Below are positions 7,027 to 17,061 of a stretch of 44,730 nt of DNA, piece after piece (the first letter of the stretch is position 1; each line of letters starts with the position of its first letter). A program made the position numbers and the translations under genes. The stretch lies in NCBI GenBank assembly GCA_001983455.1, contig LJDB01000100.1, forward strand, positions 1 to 44,730. Direction: 5' to 3'. Origin of the DNA: Candidatus Epulonipiscium fishelsonii (lineage in GTDB: Bacteria > Bacillota > Clostridia > Lachnospirales > Cellulosilyticaceae). Under the pieces are notes generated by a model. The model had not been told where the DNA came from, did not search any database, and worked only from the letters and a program-made list of their open reading frames with translations.

Positions 7027-9459
7027 TTATCTTATATCATAAATGCTTCTTACTTTGATGTCTCTATCTGATCCAGAAAGAATTTTAACTCGTTTTTCGC
7101 CAGCATTCATATCAAAATAGTTGTCTGAAAGAACAAAGTCTTCATTATTATTCAATATTTCAACTGATTTTGCATATTTCTTAGCTGTTATAATAATTTC
7201 ATCATCCTCTATTCTAGCTTCTAGTTCTGGATTTAAAAATTTAAAGAATTTTGGTAAAGTGAATATAACACTACTTTCAGATATACATTCACCATTTTGA
7301 TACATACTATAAGTGAAATATGTTTCCCTTATATCAATATCATCAAAGTTAATTTGTTCAAGCCATAAACTAGATAAAGCTTCAACCTCTACTTTGTCTA
7401 GAGTTCCTTCCTTTATAATGGTACAATCATTTTTTCTAAGTGACCATTTAATTCCCACAACTTGAGTATGTTGTGTTTCATTTGCAATATTTAGTTTGGC
7501 TGAAGACTTAATATTAAAGTTTGCATCGTTAATATTTACATTTTGTGTCAACATACCTTCTTCTTCACAAGACAACATTAAAGGAGCAAAAAATCTTTTA
7601 GCATAATAATGTAGAGCTTTCCATCTTCCGTAGTAATCAATTGATGCCCAAGAGGTAACAGGCCAACAATCATTTAACTGCCAATAAATAGCTCCCATAC
7701 ATCTTCCACGATTTCTTCTAAAATGTTCTACTCCATATCTAACTGCGTCTGCTTGAAGTAATTGAGAGGCATAAATTACAAGTTCAAAACTTGTTGGATA
7801 TAAATAGGTTTGATACAAGTAATTTATTATTTTTCCGTTTGCAACTGCACTTCTTTGATGTTTTTCCATAACGTAAGAAAATACATTTTTATCTTCTTCA
7901 ATTGCAAATGTTTCAATAGTTTTTACACTAGGGAAAGATTGAAACCCAAACTCTGATAAATATCTAAAATAAAATTCACGATATTTTGTAAAAGGTTGGT
8001 TTCCATGCCAAACATCCCAATAATGAACATCTCCTCTATTTGGACCGTTTGGTTCATCAAATGCACCACCTGAAGATGGACTTGCTGGCCAATAGAACGT
8101 ATCTGGAGAATATTTTTTTACAAGCTTAGGGAAAATATATTCATACATCTTAACATAGTCTGATTTTTGTGAAGGTCTATCAACCCATACCCCTTGTTCA
8201 ACAAACATTTCCATTTCATTGTTTCCACACCAAAGTGCTAGGCAAGCATGATTTCTAATACGTTTTATGTTGTCTATGAGTTCTTGAGTTACGTTTTCCT
8301 CAAATTCCTCAGTAAGTTCATATACTGCACAAGCAAACATGAAATCTTGCCAAACCATGAGACCTAACTCGTCACATATTTCAAAGAAATAATCGTTTGG
8401 ATAGTATCCTCCACCCCACACACGAATAGTATTAAAATTAGCTATTTTACATTGCTCTAATAACTTATAGGTAGTTTCATAAGTTACTCTACTAATAAGA
8501 TTATCTTCTGGTATATAATCTGCTCCCATTGCAAAAACGTCTATTCCATTGATTTGATGTGCAAAACTTTCGCCCCATTCATCTTTCTCAATGTGCATAG
8601 TAAGCTCACGCAATCCAATTTTGCATGTATATTTATCAGTTTCAATGTTATTAACTTTTTGAACTACATCTACTTTGTAAAGAGGTTGCTCTCCCAATCC
8701 ATTTGGCCACCACAATTTAGGATTTTCTATGTTAATGCCTGCTGTATACTCATGATAAGTTGTTGTTTGACCTTCTGGAGAAGTAATATCAATCTTATAT
8801 TCCACATTACCATCAGTAAGCAAAACATCTTCTATTTCAAAATTAAGAGTCACTTCACCATTTTTGTGTATTTGCCTAATATATACATTATCTATTTTAG
8901 CTAAATCAGTTGCTTCTAAATAAACATCTCTAAAAATTCCAATGTCCGGCATATGTGGACCCCAGTCCCATCCAAACATACAATGTGCTTTACGCAAATA
9001 TGGGAAGCCAAGCATTGTTTCAGGAGCTCCACTTATAACCAATTTTTCATATTCCTGCTTAATATATTTAGTTGAAGAATTAAACATGATTTCGATACTA
9101 TTAATTCCAACTTTTATAATATTTTTAACATCAAATCTCCATGTTCTGTGCATGTTATTGGCTTTTCCAACTTTTACTCCATTTAAAGTAATTGTTGCTA
9201 GAGTATCCAGCCCTTCAAACACTATATCAATAGATTTATTTTTTATAAAGCTTTCCTCTATATTGAAATCTAAATTAAATACATATTCTTTATCCATCAT
9301 TGGAAGTAGTAAATCTTCATTATCTCTAAAAAAAGGATTATCTATTTTTCCAGCTTCAAAATATGCTTGATATACACTGTTTGGTAATGAAATTACTATT
9401 TTCTCAGATTCATCAATTGCTCTAATTTTCCAATTATCATTCAAAAATTGTTTTATCAT
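7027..9459 (-). CDS. Glycoside hydrolase family 2 beta-mannosidase
   Basis: A protein of 810 residues with no signal peptide, so probably cytoplasmic. The N-terminal jelly-roll shows FEGLDTLATITLNG and the TIM barrel carries TIRVWGGGYYPNDYFFEICDE and MVWQDFMFACAVY, characteristic of beta-mannosidases rather than beta-galactosidases. The acid/base Glu is in ALWCGNNEMEMF (about residue 411) and the likely nucleophile Glu is in YLSEFGFQSFPS (about 505). AIYWQLNDCWPVTSWASIDYYGRWKALHYY is a conserved late-barrel motif. It should release mannose from mannosides or manno-oligosaccharides taken up by the cell. No transporter or other mannan gene is adjacent. GGAG lies 7 bases before ATG 9459; the gene ends just before hom and begins 22 bases after sbcC, so it may be read from the sbcDC transcript. 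Confidence 0.93.
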   Translation of the reverse strand: MIKQFLNDNWKIRAIDESEKIVISLPNSVYQAYFEAGKIDNPFFRDNEDLLLPMMDKEYVFNLDFNIEESFIKNKSIDIVFEGLDTLATITLNGVKVGKANNMHRTWRFDVKNIIKVGINSIEIMFNSSTKYIKQEYEKLVISGAPETMLGFPYLRKAHCMFGWDWGPHMPDIGIFRDVYLEATDLAKIDNVYIRQIHKNGEVTLNFEIEDVLLTDGNVEYKIDITSPEGQTTTYHEYTAGINIENPKLWWPNGLGEQPLYKVDVVQKVNNIETDKYTCKIGLRELTMHIEKDEWGESFAHQINGIDVFAMGADYIPEDNLISRVTYETTYKLLEQCKIANFNTIRVWGGGYYPNDYFFEICDELGLMVWQDFMFACAVYELTEEFEENVTQELIDNIKRIRNHACLALWCGNNEMEMFVEQGVWVDRPSQKSDYVKMYEYIFPKLVKKYSPDTFYWPASPSSGGAFDEPNGPNRGDVHYWDVWHGNQPFTKYREFYFRYLSEFGFQSFPSVKTIETFAIEEDKNVFSYVMEKHQRSAVANGKIINYLYQTYLYPTSFELVIYASQLLQADAVRYGVEHFRRNRGRCMGAIYWQLNDCWPVTSWASIDYYGRWKALHYYAKRFFAPLMLSCEEEGMLTQNVNINDANFNIKSSAKLNIANETQHTQVVGIKWSLRKNDCTIIKEGTLDKVEVEALSSLWLEQINFDDIDIRETYFTYSMYQNGECISESSVIFTLPKFFKFLNPELEARIEDDEIIITAKKYAKSVEILNNNEDFVLSDNYFDMNAGEKRVKILSGSDRDIKVRSIYDIR

Positions 9460-9481
9460 ATAAGGGCTCCTTTATATTCTA

Positions 9482-12400
9482 TTAACTTCGTTCAATTTTT
9501 ACTTTGCTTCCACCTTCACCTGATTTTGATGGACTAACCAATAATTTTACAGGTACACGGTTTTTGATTGATTCTACATGACTAATTATTCCAACTTTAA
9601 GCTTATCATGATGCAATTTTTCAAGAGAAGACATTACTATATCAAGCAAATCTTCATCTAGTGTTCCAAATCCTTCATCTAAAAAGAAAAGTTCCAGTGG
9701 TGAAGTTCCTTTAAGTTGAATTTCCACTGAAAGGGCAAGTGCAAGTGCTAATGAGACTAAAAATGTTTCTCCTCCAGAAAGAGTTGTTGTGTCTCTTACT
9801 ATTCCTCCATTTTTATAGTCTCTTATAATAAAGTTCCCATCATTATCTGATTCTAGTCCATAATTTCCATTTGTAATATCTAGTAATTTTTTGGAAGCTT
9901 CATTTGCAACATATTTCAATCTTTCAGTTGCAACAAATTGAACAAGTTTTTTTCCTTTCAGTACATTTTGAAGTTCTTTTAACATAGAAAGTTTATGTTC
10001 TAAAGTTTCACTTTGCATAGTTATTTCTTTCATGTCCTCAAGTTTCTTACTCATTTCAATAATCTGTTCTTTAATTTTTATGGATTCTGCTGTTATTCTA
10101 TTAACTTTATCTTCTGTATAAGTTTTTGAAAATTTAGTTTGTCTCAATTCTTCATCAGTAACAAATCTACTTCCTATTAATTCAATTAACTTATCGATTT
10201 CATACTTACTTTGGGTTAATTCTTCGTAATAATTTTTTATTGATTTTTCAAATTGCTCTATGTCTTCTGGTTTAATATAATCTTTTCTAGCTTCATCACT
10301 GGTAGAGTAATTATATTTATCTAATAAATCTTTTAATTTTTCTTCACTACGAATATACTTTGAAGATGCTTCCCTTGATTTCACTTCAAATTCCAAGTGT
10401 TTATTATTATGATTAATGTATTCTTTTTCCACTTCTTGTTTTTGTTTATCTAAGTCTTTCCATTTCATATTTATTTGATTTATTCTATCTATTACTTCTT
10501 GCAATTGGTTTTTGTCAGCTTTTTCAAGTATATTTTGTTGCTTAAGTTCTATGTCTTTAACTTTTTCTTCAATTTGCCCACTGATTTTGTTTAATTTATC
10601 TTTTTCTTCTTGAATTAATTTTTCAAGTTTACTATGTTCTTCTATTATCACTTTATTACGATTTAATAATACATTTTGTTTTTCTTGATATGATTTTCTT
10701 CTTGCTTCCATTTTATTAATATTATCTAGTTCTTTCTTAAAGTCATCCGTTTTAAATGTTTCCTTCATAAGATCTAAGACATTTTTCAATTCAATTAGCT
10801 CATTCTTATATTTATTAGTAATATTTGTTTTATTTTCAATTAAAAGATTATTATCTTTAACTATCTCAGTTTTATTTTGTAAATTTACTTTAATACTTTC
10901 ATATAGTTTTTCGGTTTCGTTTAGCTCAGATTGTAATTTATTTATTTGTATATTATACAAATTCAAATTTTGTTTAAAATCTTCAAATTCTTGTAATGCT
11001 TTTTCAGTAGTACATTTTTTAAAATCTTCTCCTAATGCTTCCAATTCTTTTACTAAATTTTGTCGATTAATTATATTTTGTTTAATAGTTCCTTCTTTCT
11101 TTACAACTTCATTATTTGCCAGTCGTACTCTTTGATCTAAATCATCTATAGCCTCTTTTATTTGGGATATTCTCTGTTTCCTTAAGCTTGACTCTTCATC
11201 ATACTCAAAATTTATTGGTTCTTTATTCATAGAATTACACACAGGACATCTATCACCTGGTATTAAGCTCTGTCTTAGTTTATAAACTGCATTCTCTAGT
11301 TCAAACGCTCTATAATCCTGACGCAACTCTTCAAGTAATTTCACATTAGCTTGATAAAATTCCTGCTTTTGATTTAATATTTTTTCATCTTCGACTATGG
11401 TTAATGCCATTTGCTCAATTTGTTCAATTATATGATTGTATTTACTCCAACTTTCACTAATTGAAGTTACCCTTTCTTTCATTAGCAATAAATCTTCCTG
11501 AGTCCCCACTGGATTATTAAGTAACTCTTGATACTCTTGATTTTTTTCATCAAATTGTTTTTTTAATATAATTTCTTTTTCTTGTAATGTTTGATATTCT
11601 TGTGAATATGCATCTAGTTTATTTTTCAAATCATCAAGTTCTTTTTGTGCATCTTGTAAATTTTTGTGTTTATCATCGTAACGTCCTTTTAGATTAACAA
11701 TATTTTGTAAATCTTCTTTCAAATCAGGATCCAATTGCAATCCCAAAATTTCGTCTTGAATGATATTTATTTCGGAATTTATATTATCTATTTCTTGTTG
11801 TTTTTTTTGCAAAAACTGTTCTTGCTTAGTTTTTTCATCCAAATAAATTTTTTCAGATGCATATAATTTATTTAAAGATTCCTGAATATCTCTAATTTCC
11901 GCTTGTTGCTCTAGTGTTTTTTCAAGATTAATTTTTTCTTTCTCTAAATTAGGAATTTCTGTTTGTTTTTTTTCATTTAAACTTTCCCATTCAGCGTAAA
12001 CATTTTCTTTCTTTACACTAAACTCATTAAAAATAATCTGCTCTTGATTTAATTGTTGTTTACTTCTTTCAAATTCATCTTTATCTGCATTATAATCTTT
12101 AATAAACGGAACTAACATTTCTACATTTTTAGCATTCTTTATTTTAAGTTCTTTTTGCAAGATATCATCTTTTTGATTCTCTAATTCCATATAGGATTTT
12201 TCTAATACAATCAATTTATTTTGATTTGAACTTAATTCGTCATACTCAATGCAACGTTTATCTAGTCCTTCTAGTTCAATTTCCTTTTCTTCAACTAATT
12301 TACTAATCTGCTCACAATTCTCATTTAGTTTGTCCAGTGCTTCTTGGGAAACATCTTTAAATGCAAGAAGTTGTCCTTGTAGTATGTTAAAATCTTTTTC

Positions 12401-12958
12401 TTCATTTTGTAATTTATTTTTTAACTTGTCTGAAAGCTTATCCCCATATTGTTCCAAATTAAAAAGACGTTCAAGCATTTGACTTCGCTCTGAATGTTTA
12501 AGTTTTAAAAATTCACTAAATTTACCTTGTGGCAAAATTACAGTTCGTGTAAAATCATCAATTCTTAATCCTATCAACTTTTCGCATTCATTATTTACGG
12601 ACGTAACTTTATCAGCTAATACTTCATTATTACTAGCATTAATTAATATACATTTTCCAGAATTAATTCCTCCTTCTTTATTAAGCTTAAATTCACGGTG
12701 CACCTTATATAAATTGCCATTTATACTAAATGTAAAACTAACATTTGCACTCTCACAATGTGCATTTATAAAACCTCTGCTTTCTCTAGCGATACTTCCA
12801 TATAAGGCTAAAGTTATAGCGTCTAATATAGTAGACTTTCCACTACCAGTTGCTCCAAAAATACCAAAAAAACCTCTATCTGTAAGTTTCTCAAAATCAA
12901 TTACTTGTTCATCAACAAAGCTATTTATTCCTTGAATTTTTAATTTAATTGGCTTCAT
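9482..12958 (-). CDS. sbcC: SbcC, ATPase subunit of the SbcCD nuclease
   Basis: A protein of 1158 residues, Rad50-like. It begins MKPIKLKIQGINSF; an in-frame ATG at 12973 is possible, but GAGGAGG lies between the two and places the start at 12958. Walker A GATGSGKST is near residue 35. Two very long coiled coils flank the zinc hook CPVCNSMNKE (about residue 573). The signature LSGGETFLVSLALALALS and Walker B LELFFLDEGFGTLDED lie near the C-terminus. With SbcD it cleaves hairpins and processes protein-blocked DNA ends. The 5' end overlaps the sbcD 3' end by 14 bases, implying coupled translation. Confidence 0.96.
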   Translation of the reverse strand: MKPIKLKIQGINSFVDEQVIDFEKLTDRGFFGIFGATGSGKSTILDAITLALYGSIARESRGFINAHCESANVSFTFSINGNLYKVHREFKLNKEGGINSGKCILINASNNEVLADKVTSVNNECEKLIGLRIDDFTRTVILPQGKFSEFLKLKHSERSQMLERLFNLEQYGDKLSDKLKNKLQNEEKDFNILQGQLLAFKDVSQEALDKLNENCEQISKLVEEKEIELEGLDKRCIEYDELSSNQNKLIVLEKSYMELENQKDDILQKELKIKNAKNVEMLVPFIKDYNADKDEFERSKQQLNQEQIIFNEFSVKKENVYAEWESLNEKKQTEIPNLEKEKINLEKTLEQQAEIRDIQESLNKLYASEKIYLDEKTKQEQFLQKKQQEIDNINSEINIIQDEILGLQLDPDLKEDLQNIVNLKGRYDDKHKNLQDAQKELDDLKNKLDAYSQEYQTLQEKEIILKKQFDEKNQEYQELLNNPVGTQEDLLLMKERVTSISESWSKYNHIIEQIEQMALTIVEDEKILNQKQEFYQANVKLLEELRQDYRAFELENAVYKLRQSLIPGDRCPVCNSMNKEPINFEYDEESSLRKQRISQIKEAIDDLDQRVRLANNEVVKKEGTIKQNIINRQNLVKELEALGEDFKKCTTEKALQEFEDFKQNLNLYNIQINKLQSELNETEKLYESIKVNLQNKTEIVKDNNLLIENKTNITNKYKNELIELKNVLDLMKETFKTDDFKKELDNINKMEARRKSYQEKQNVLLNRNKVIIEEHSKLEKLIQEEKDKLNKISGQIEEKVKDIELKQQNILEKADKNQLQEVIDRINQINMKWKDLDKQKQEVEKEYINHNNKHLEFEVKSREASSKYIRSEEKLKDLLDKYNYSTSDEARKDYIKPEDIEQFEKSIKNYYEELTQSKYEIDKLIELIGSRFVTDEELRQTKFSKTYTEDKVNRITAESIKIKEQIIEMSKKLEDMKEITMQSETLEHKLSMLKELQNVLKGKKLVQFVATERLKYVANEASKKLLDITNGNYGLESDNDGNFIIRDYKNGGIVRDTTTLSGGETFLVSLALALALSVEIQLKGTSPLELFFLDEGFGTLDEDLLDIVMSSLEKLHHDKLKVGIISHVESIKNRVPVKLLVSPSKSGEGGSKVKIERS

Positions 12959-14150
12959 ACTCTTCCTCCTCAACGATTGATAATAGTAGTTCTGTTAATT
13001 CTTTTGTGGGTTGTACAGACCTTCTTGACTTATAAAATTCAATAAATAACTCTTCAAAACTTTTATCTTGCAAAGATATTATCTCTTCTTTCTGATTTTG
13101 CTTAAAATTAGCTTTAATTTCTACAATATCAGGCTTCAAATGTCTTAAAGCTTTTATATCTTTTTCCAAAATATAACTATCCGTTTCGATTTCTAAATAT
13201 ACCCAACATTCTCTTCCTAGATTTTCTTCACATTTCGCCAATGCTTCTTCAATATTTGCACACTTCCATATCTCAATGGGTTTATATACTTCTAACGCAA
13301 TATCAGTTATTATACATTCTGTACCTGCATGTACATCAATTAATATACATTTTTTTTCAAAATTAATTTCTTTTTTATTATAGTGAATTGGTGATCCTGA
13401 ATATCTTGCTTTTGTATTTGCTACAACTTGAGGTTTATGTAAATGCCCCAATGCAATATATTGTGCCTTTTGTGGCAAACAGTTCCCTTCAACAACAAAG
13501 CTACCTCCAAGTTGAATTGACCTTTCAGATCCGCTTTCTTCACTTCCCAAAGTAAAAATATGTGATATCGCAATATTGATTGTATCCGCTCTAAATTTTG
13601 GCTCTAATTTATCAAATAAAGCTTTTATACGTTTTGTATATGAAGCAAGTTGTTCTTGCTCACTTTCTATATCATCATATAATACTTCATTTAATCGTTT
13701 TTCACTTGGATAAGGTACAGTTAAAATAACTGCTTTTTCATTATTTAGCTCTACTTCAATAAAACCTTCACCTGAAGTGATAACCCTATTTTGACCATAT
13801 TTACCAGCAGGTACAACAGTCTTTGGTGTTCCCACCATAACAATGCCATGTTCCATAGCAAGAGGACCTGCTGAAACCAATCTTTCAGGGCTATCATGAT
13901 TGCCTGCAATTATAATAATCATTCTTTCACCATTTGTTGAAAGTCTTTTTAGTGCATCGTAAAACATTTTTTCTGCTCTAGCCGGTGGATTTGACGTATC
14001 ATATACATCACCTGCAATAATTATTAAATTAACATCGTTTTTATCTGCTATTTCTATAAAATCATCCAGAAATTTTTCTTGCTCATCCATCCTACTATAA
14101 CCATCTAAAGTTTTCCCTAGATGCCAATCACTTGTATGCAATATTTTCAA
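12945..14150 (-). CDS. sbcD: SbcD, Mre11-like nuclease subunit
   Basis: A protein of 401 residues. The metallophosphoesterase motifs are all present: HTSDWHLGKTL at the N-terminus, GDVYDTSNPPA, AGNHDSPERL and GHLHKPQ. The start codon is TTG (14148-14150), followed by AAAATATTGCAT; AGGAG sits about 9 bases upstream and no better ATG is available, so the UUG start is real and may limit expression. The C-terminal third is the capping and SbcC-binding region. First gene of the leftward sbcDC pair, divergent from rho. Confidence 0.96.
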   Translation of the reverse strand: MKILHTSDWHLGKTLDGYSRMDEQEKFLDDFIEIADKNDVNLIIIAGDVYDTSNPPARAEKMFYDALKRLSTNGERMIIIIAGNHDSPERLVSAGPLAMEHGIVMVGTPKTVVPAGKYGQNRVITSGEGFIEVELNNEKAVILTVPYPSEKRLNEVLYDDIESEQEQLASYTKRIKALFDKLEPKFRADTINIAISHIFTLGSEESGSERSIQLGGSFVVEGNCLPQKAQYIALGHLHKPQVVANTKARYSGSPIHYNKKEINFEKKCILIDVHAGTECIITDIALEVYKPIEIWKCANIEEALAKCEENLGRECWVYLEIETDSYILEKDIKALRHLKPDIVEIKANFKQNQKEEIISLQDKSFEELFIEFYKSRRSVQPTKELTELLLSIVEEEEYEAN

Positions 14151-14330
14151 TTTTTATCACTCCTATTTTTAATCTCTCACTATAAAAGAATATAGCTATA
14201 TTTCGTCTTACCATACTTTAACAGAAAAAATCAACTAAAGCAATATTTCAAACCAGAAATCTACTCTTAAAGTATAAATTTTTACACAATTAACAATAAG
14301 ATGAAAAAGTCAAATGTTTTTTCTTCTTAT

Positions 14331-14358
14331 TTGTTGTAATTATAGGTCAAAATATGAT
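14331..14358 (+). promoter_or_regulatory. Possible rho promoter
   Basis: TTGTTG (14331-14336), 16-base spacer, TATGAT (14353-14358), 34 bases before the rho start. The rest of the 240-base divergent region between sbcD and rho is AT-rich and shows no other clear site. Confidence 0.4.
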
Positions 14359-14392
14359 AAACTAAAGAAAATATTAATTAAGGAGTTTTTTT

Positions 14393-15784
14393 ATGGATAA
14401 TATGGAAGAAATGACTGTAGTACAGTTACGACTTAAAGCCAAGGACCTTGGATTTAAAAATATAAGCAAGCTAAAAAAAAATGAAATAGTGGAGCTATTA
14501 CAAGAATATGTTAATAATAAAAAATTAAAAAATGATGAAGTTAAAAATAATGAAGTCAAAGAACTGAAAAATAATGAAGTCAAAAATAATGAAACTGTCC
14601 CATCTAAAAATACAATTCAAAATATATCCCCACAAATTATCAGAGAAACCAATATACAAGATTATCCCCGAACAACTGGTGAAGGTATATTAGAGATTAT
14701 GCCAGATGGTTATGGATTTTTACGTTCAGAAAACTTTGTTCGTGGCGAAAATGATATTTATGTTTCTATTTCACAAATTAGGCGATTTAATTTAAAAACT
14801 GGTGATTGGATTCATGGAGATATAAGAAAGCCAAAAGAAGGAGAAAAAGCAGGAGCTTTACTTTATGTGCATAATGTAAATGGAGATAATCCAGAGCAAA
14901 TTAAGTCTAGACCTAATTTTGAAAATTTAACCCCCGTTTTTCCAGATGAAAGATTAAACTTAGAATATAAAGAAAAAATAATATCAACTAGGATAATTGA
15001 TATTATAGCACCTATTGGAAAAGGTCAAAGAGGCCTTATAGTTGCACCTCCTAAAGTTGGAAAAACCATTCTATTAAAACATATCGCAAATGCTATTACA
15101 AATAATTATCCCGATATTTCTCTAATTGTATTACTTATAGATGAACGTCCCGAAGAAGTAACAGATATAAGACGTAGTATTATTGGTCGTGATGTGCAAG
15201 TTATAGCCTCAACTTTTGACGAACCCCCAGAACATCATAAACAGGTAGTAGAAATGGTTTTAGAAAGAGCAAAAAGAATGGTTGAGCAAGGAAAAGATCT
15301 AGTTATTCTTTTAGATAGCATTACAAGAATGACTAGGGCCTATAATCTAACTACAACTCCAAGTGGACGAACTCTTTCTGGTGGACTCGATCCCGCAGCT
15401 TTATACATGCCAAAGAAATTTTTTGGAGCAGCTCGTAAAATAGAAAATGGCGGAAGTTTAACTATTTTAGGTACAGCTTTAGTGGATACAGGAAGCAAAA
15501 TGGATGATGTGATTTTTGAAGAATTTAAAGGAACTGGAAATATGGAACTAGTCTTAGATCGTTCTCTTTCTGAAAGACGAATTTTTCCAGCAATTGATAT
15601 CTATAAATCAGGAACAAGAAGAGATGACTTATTGTTAACGCAGGAAGAAATGAGCGTATCATATCAAATGAGAAATGAATTGAGCAAAGGAAATTCTGCG
15701 GAAGCAACAGACAATCTGATTAAATCAATGTTAAAAAATGAAACAAACAAAAAATTTATTTCACAATTTAAAACTAGTATTTAA
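14393..15784 (+). CDS. rho: Transcription termination factor Rho
   Basis: A protein of 463 residues. A Rho N-terminal SAP-like domain ([20 protein letters not shown]) is followed by an inserted lysine/asparagine-rich stretch at about residues 42-75 built from imperfect KNNEV repeats, then the cold-shock RNA-binding domain ([18 protein letters not shown]) and the RecA-type ATPase with Walker A APPKVGKT near residue 225 and Walker [12 protein letters not shown]. It is a hexameric RNA translocase that ends untranslated transcripts. AGGAG lies 7 bases before ATG 14393. There is no terminator before the rpmE promoter that starts 2 bases past its stop. Confidence 0.97.
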   Translation: MDNMEEMTVVQLRLKAKDLGFKNISKLKKNEIVELLQEYVNNKKLKNDEVKNNEVKELKNNEVKNNETVPSKNTIQNISPQIIRETNIQDYPRTTGEGILEIMPDGYGFLRSENFVRGENDIYVSISQIRRFNLKTGDWIHGDIRKPKEGEKAGALLYVHNVNGDNPEQIKSRPNFENLTPVFPDERLNLEYKEKIISTRIIDIIAPIGKGQRGLIVAPPKVGKTILLKHIANAITNNYPDISLIVLLIDERPEEVTDIRRSIIGRDVQVIASTFDEPPEHHKQVVEMVLERAKRMVEQGKDLVILLDSITRMTRAYNLTTTPSGRTLSGGLDPAALYMPKKFFGAARKIENGGSLTILGTALVDTGSKMDDVIFEEFKGTGNMELVLDRSLSERRIFPAIDIYKSGTRRDDLLLTQEEMSVSYQMRNELSKGNSAEATDNLIKSMLKNETNKKFISQFKTSI

Positions 15785-15786
15785 TG

Positions 15787-15815
15787 TTGCAATAAAAAAT
15801 ATTTTATGGTATAAT
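15787..15815 (+). promoter_or_regulatory. Strong sigma-A promoter for rpmE
   Basis: TTGCAA (15787-15792), exactly 17 bases, TATAAT (15810-15815), with an extended -10 TG one base upstream. Transcription should begin near 15822. Confidence 0.88.
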
Positions 15816-15821
15816 TGCGAT

Positions 15822-15879
15822 AATGAAAATATGAATTGTTAGTTAGAATTAACAATATAACAAAAGAGAGGTTTTTACT
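15822..15879 (+). promoter_or_regulatory. rpmE 5' leader with hairpin
   Basis: About 58 bases between the predicted start of transcription and rpmE. ATTGTTA (15835-15841) pairs with TAACAAT (15850-15856), leaving an 8-base loop, just before the AGAGAGG ribosome site. Autoregulatory leaders for L31 have been proposed in Firmicutes, so this may be one; it is also small enough to be a chance hairpin in AT-rich DNA. Confidence 0.4.
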
Positions 15880-16080
15880 ATGAATAAAGAAATTCAACCA
15901 AGATATGAAGAAGTAACAGTACATTGCAATTGTGGCAATAGTTTTGTAACACGTTCCACAAAAGACAAAATTCGTGTGGAAGTTTGTTCACAATGTCATC
16001 CATTTTATACAGGTAAACAAAGAGCAGCTCAAGCAAAAGGTAGAGTTGATAAATTTAATAAAAGATATAATGTTAAATAG
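15880..16080 (+). CDS. rpmE: 50S ribosomal protein L31
   Basis: A protein of 66 residues. It is the zinc-binding (C+) type, with CNCG near residue 14 and [12 protein letters not shown] near residues 35-45. It sits on the outside of the large subunit near the central protuberance. It has its own strong promoter and terminator inside the rho-prfA group. The AGAGAGG ribosome site precedes ATG 15880. Confidence 0.97.
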   Translation: MNKEIQPRYEEVTVHCNCGNSFVTRSTKDKIRVEVCSQCHPFYTGKQRAAQAKGRVDKFNKRYNVK

Positions 16081-16084
16081 TTTA

Positions 16085-16120
16085 TAAAAAATGGTTGAGA
16101 TTAAGCTCAACCATTTTTTT
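16085..16120 (+). terminator. Terminator after rpmE
   Basis: ATGGTTGAG (16091-16099) pairs with CTCAACCAT (16106-16114), 6-base loop, flanked by A6 and T7, so it can work in both directions. Confidence 0.92.
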
Positions 16121-16158
16121 GCAATTTATATAAAAAATTTTTAAAAAAGGGTGGGAAT

Positions 16159-17061
16159 ATGAGCAGAATAGATATAGGCGGTCAGGCAGTAATTGAAGGA
16201 GTTATGATGAAAGGTTCAACTAAATATGCTGTGGCAGTACGTAAGCCAGATAAAACGATAGCTGTTGACGTGAAAAACTCAACAAGCTTATTAAAAAAAT
16301 ATAAATTTTTAAATTTACCAATTTTACGTGGAGTAATAGTATTTTTAGAGTCAATGATAGTAGGGACAAAAACGCTATCATACTCTGCAGAATTTTTTGA
16401 TGATGGCGAGACTGAAGAAACTTCTAAATTTGAAAAATGGTTGGAAGAAAAAGTTAGCGAAAAGGTTCTATTAGCTATTACTATGGCAATATCTTTTATA
16501 TTAGCAATATCAATTTTTATGATTTTACCTATGCTATTGAGTCAAATTTTCAGACCCTTTATTCCTTCTTCTTTCATACAAAATTTAATTGAAGGTTTTA
16601 TAAGAATTTTAATTTTTTTAATTTATATGAAACTAATAAGTAAAGTAAACGATATACAAAGGACTTTTGAGTATCATGGTGCAGAACATAAAACAATCAA
16701 TTGTCTGGAGCAAAATAAAGAACTTACTGTAGAAAATGTAAGAACTTGTTCAAGACTCCATAAAAGTTGTGGAACAAGTTTTCTATTTATAGTAATGATT
16801 GTAAGTATACTTGTATTCAGTATTTTTACAACTCAAGTAATATGGGTTAGAACTCTTATAAGAATTATTATGGTTCCTATTGTTGCAGGAATTTCATACG
16901 AATTTATAAGATGGGCAAGAATAAAACAAGATAATGTTGTTGCAAAATTTTTAAGTAAACCTGGTATGTGGTTACAATATCGATTTACTACATTAGAGCC
17001 AGACGATAGTCAAATAGAGGTAGCAATTGCTGCAGTTAAGGGGGTTTTAGATAATGAGTAA
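16159..17061 (+). CDS. DUF1385 membrane protein (YqhQ-like), PrmC-associated
   Basis: A protein of 300 residues starting SRIDIGGQAVIEGVMMKG after the initial Met, the hallmark of the DUF1385 family. The centre has conserved EYHGAEHKTINCLE and LHKSCGTSFLF. Four hydrophobic segments (about 100-130, 140-160, 205-225, 232-252) make it an integral membrane protein. Function is unknown; in clostridia it is almost always next to rpmE, prmC and prfA, as here. The stop overlaps the prmC start by 8 bases. Confidence 0.92.
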   Translation: MSRIDIGGQAVIEGVMMKGSTKYAVAVRKPDKTIAVDVKNSTSLLKKYKFLNLPILRGVIVFLESMIVGTKTLSYSAEFFDDGETEETSKFEKWLEEKVSEKVLLAITMAISFILAISIFMILPMLLSQIFRPFIPSSFIQNLIEGFIRILIFLIYMKLISKVNDIQRTFEYHGAEHKTINCLEQNKELTVENVRTCSRLHKSCGTSFLFIVMIVSILVFSIFTTQVIWVRTLIRIIMVPIVAGISYEFIRWARIKQDNVVAKFLSKPGMWLQYRFTTLEPDDSQIEVAIAAVKGVLDNE

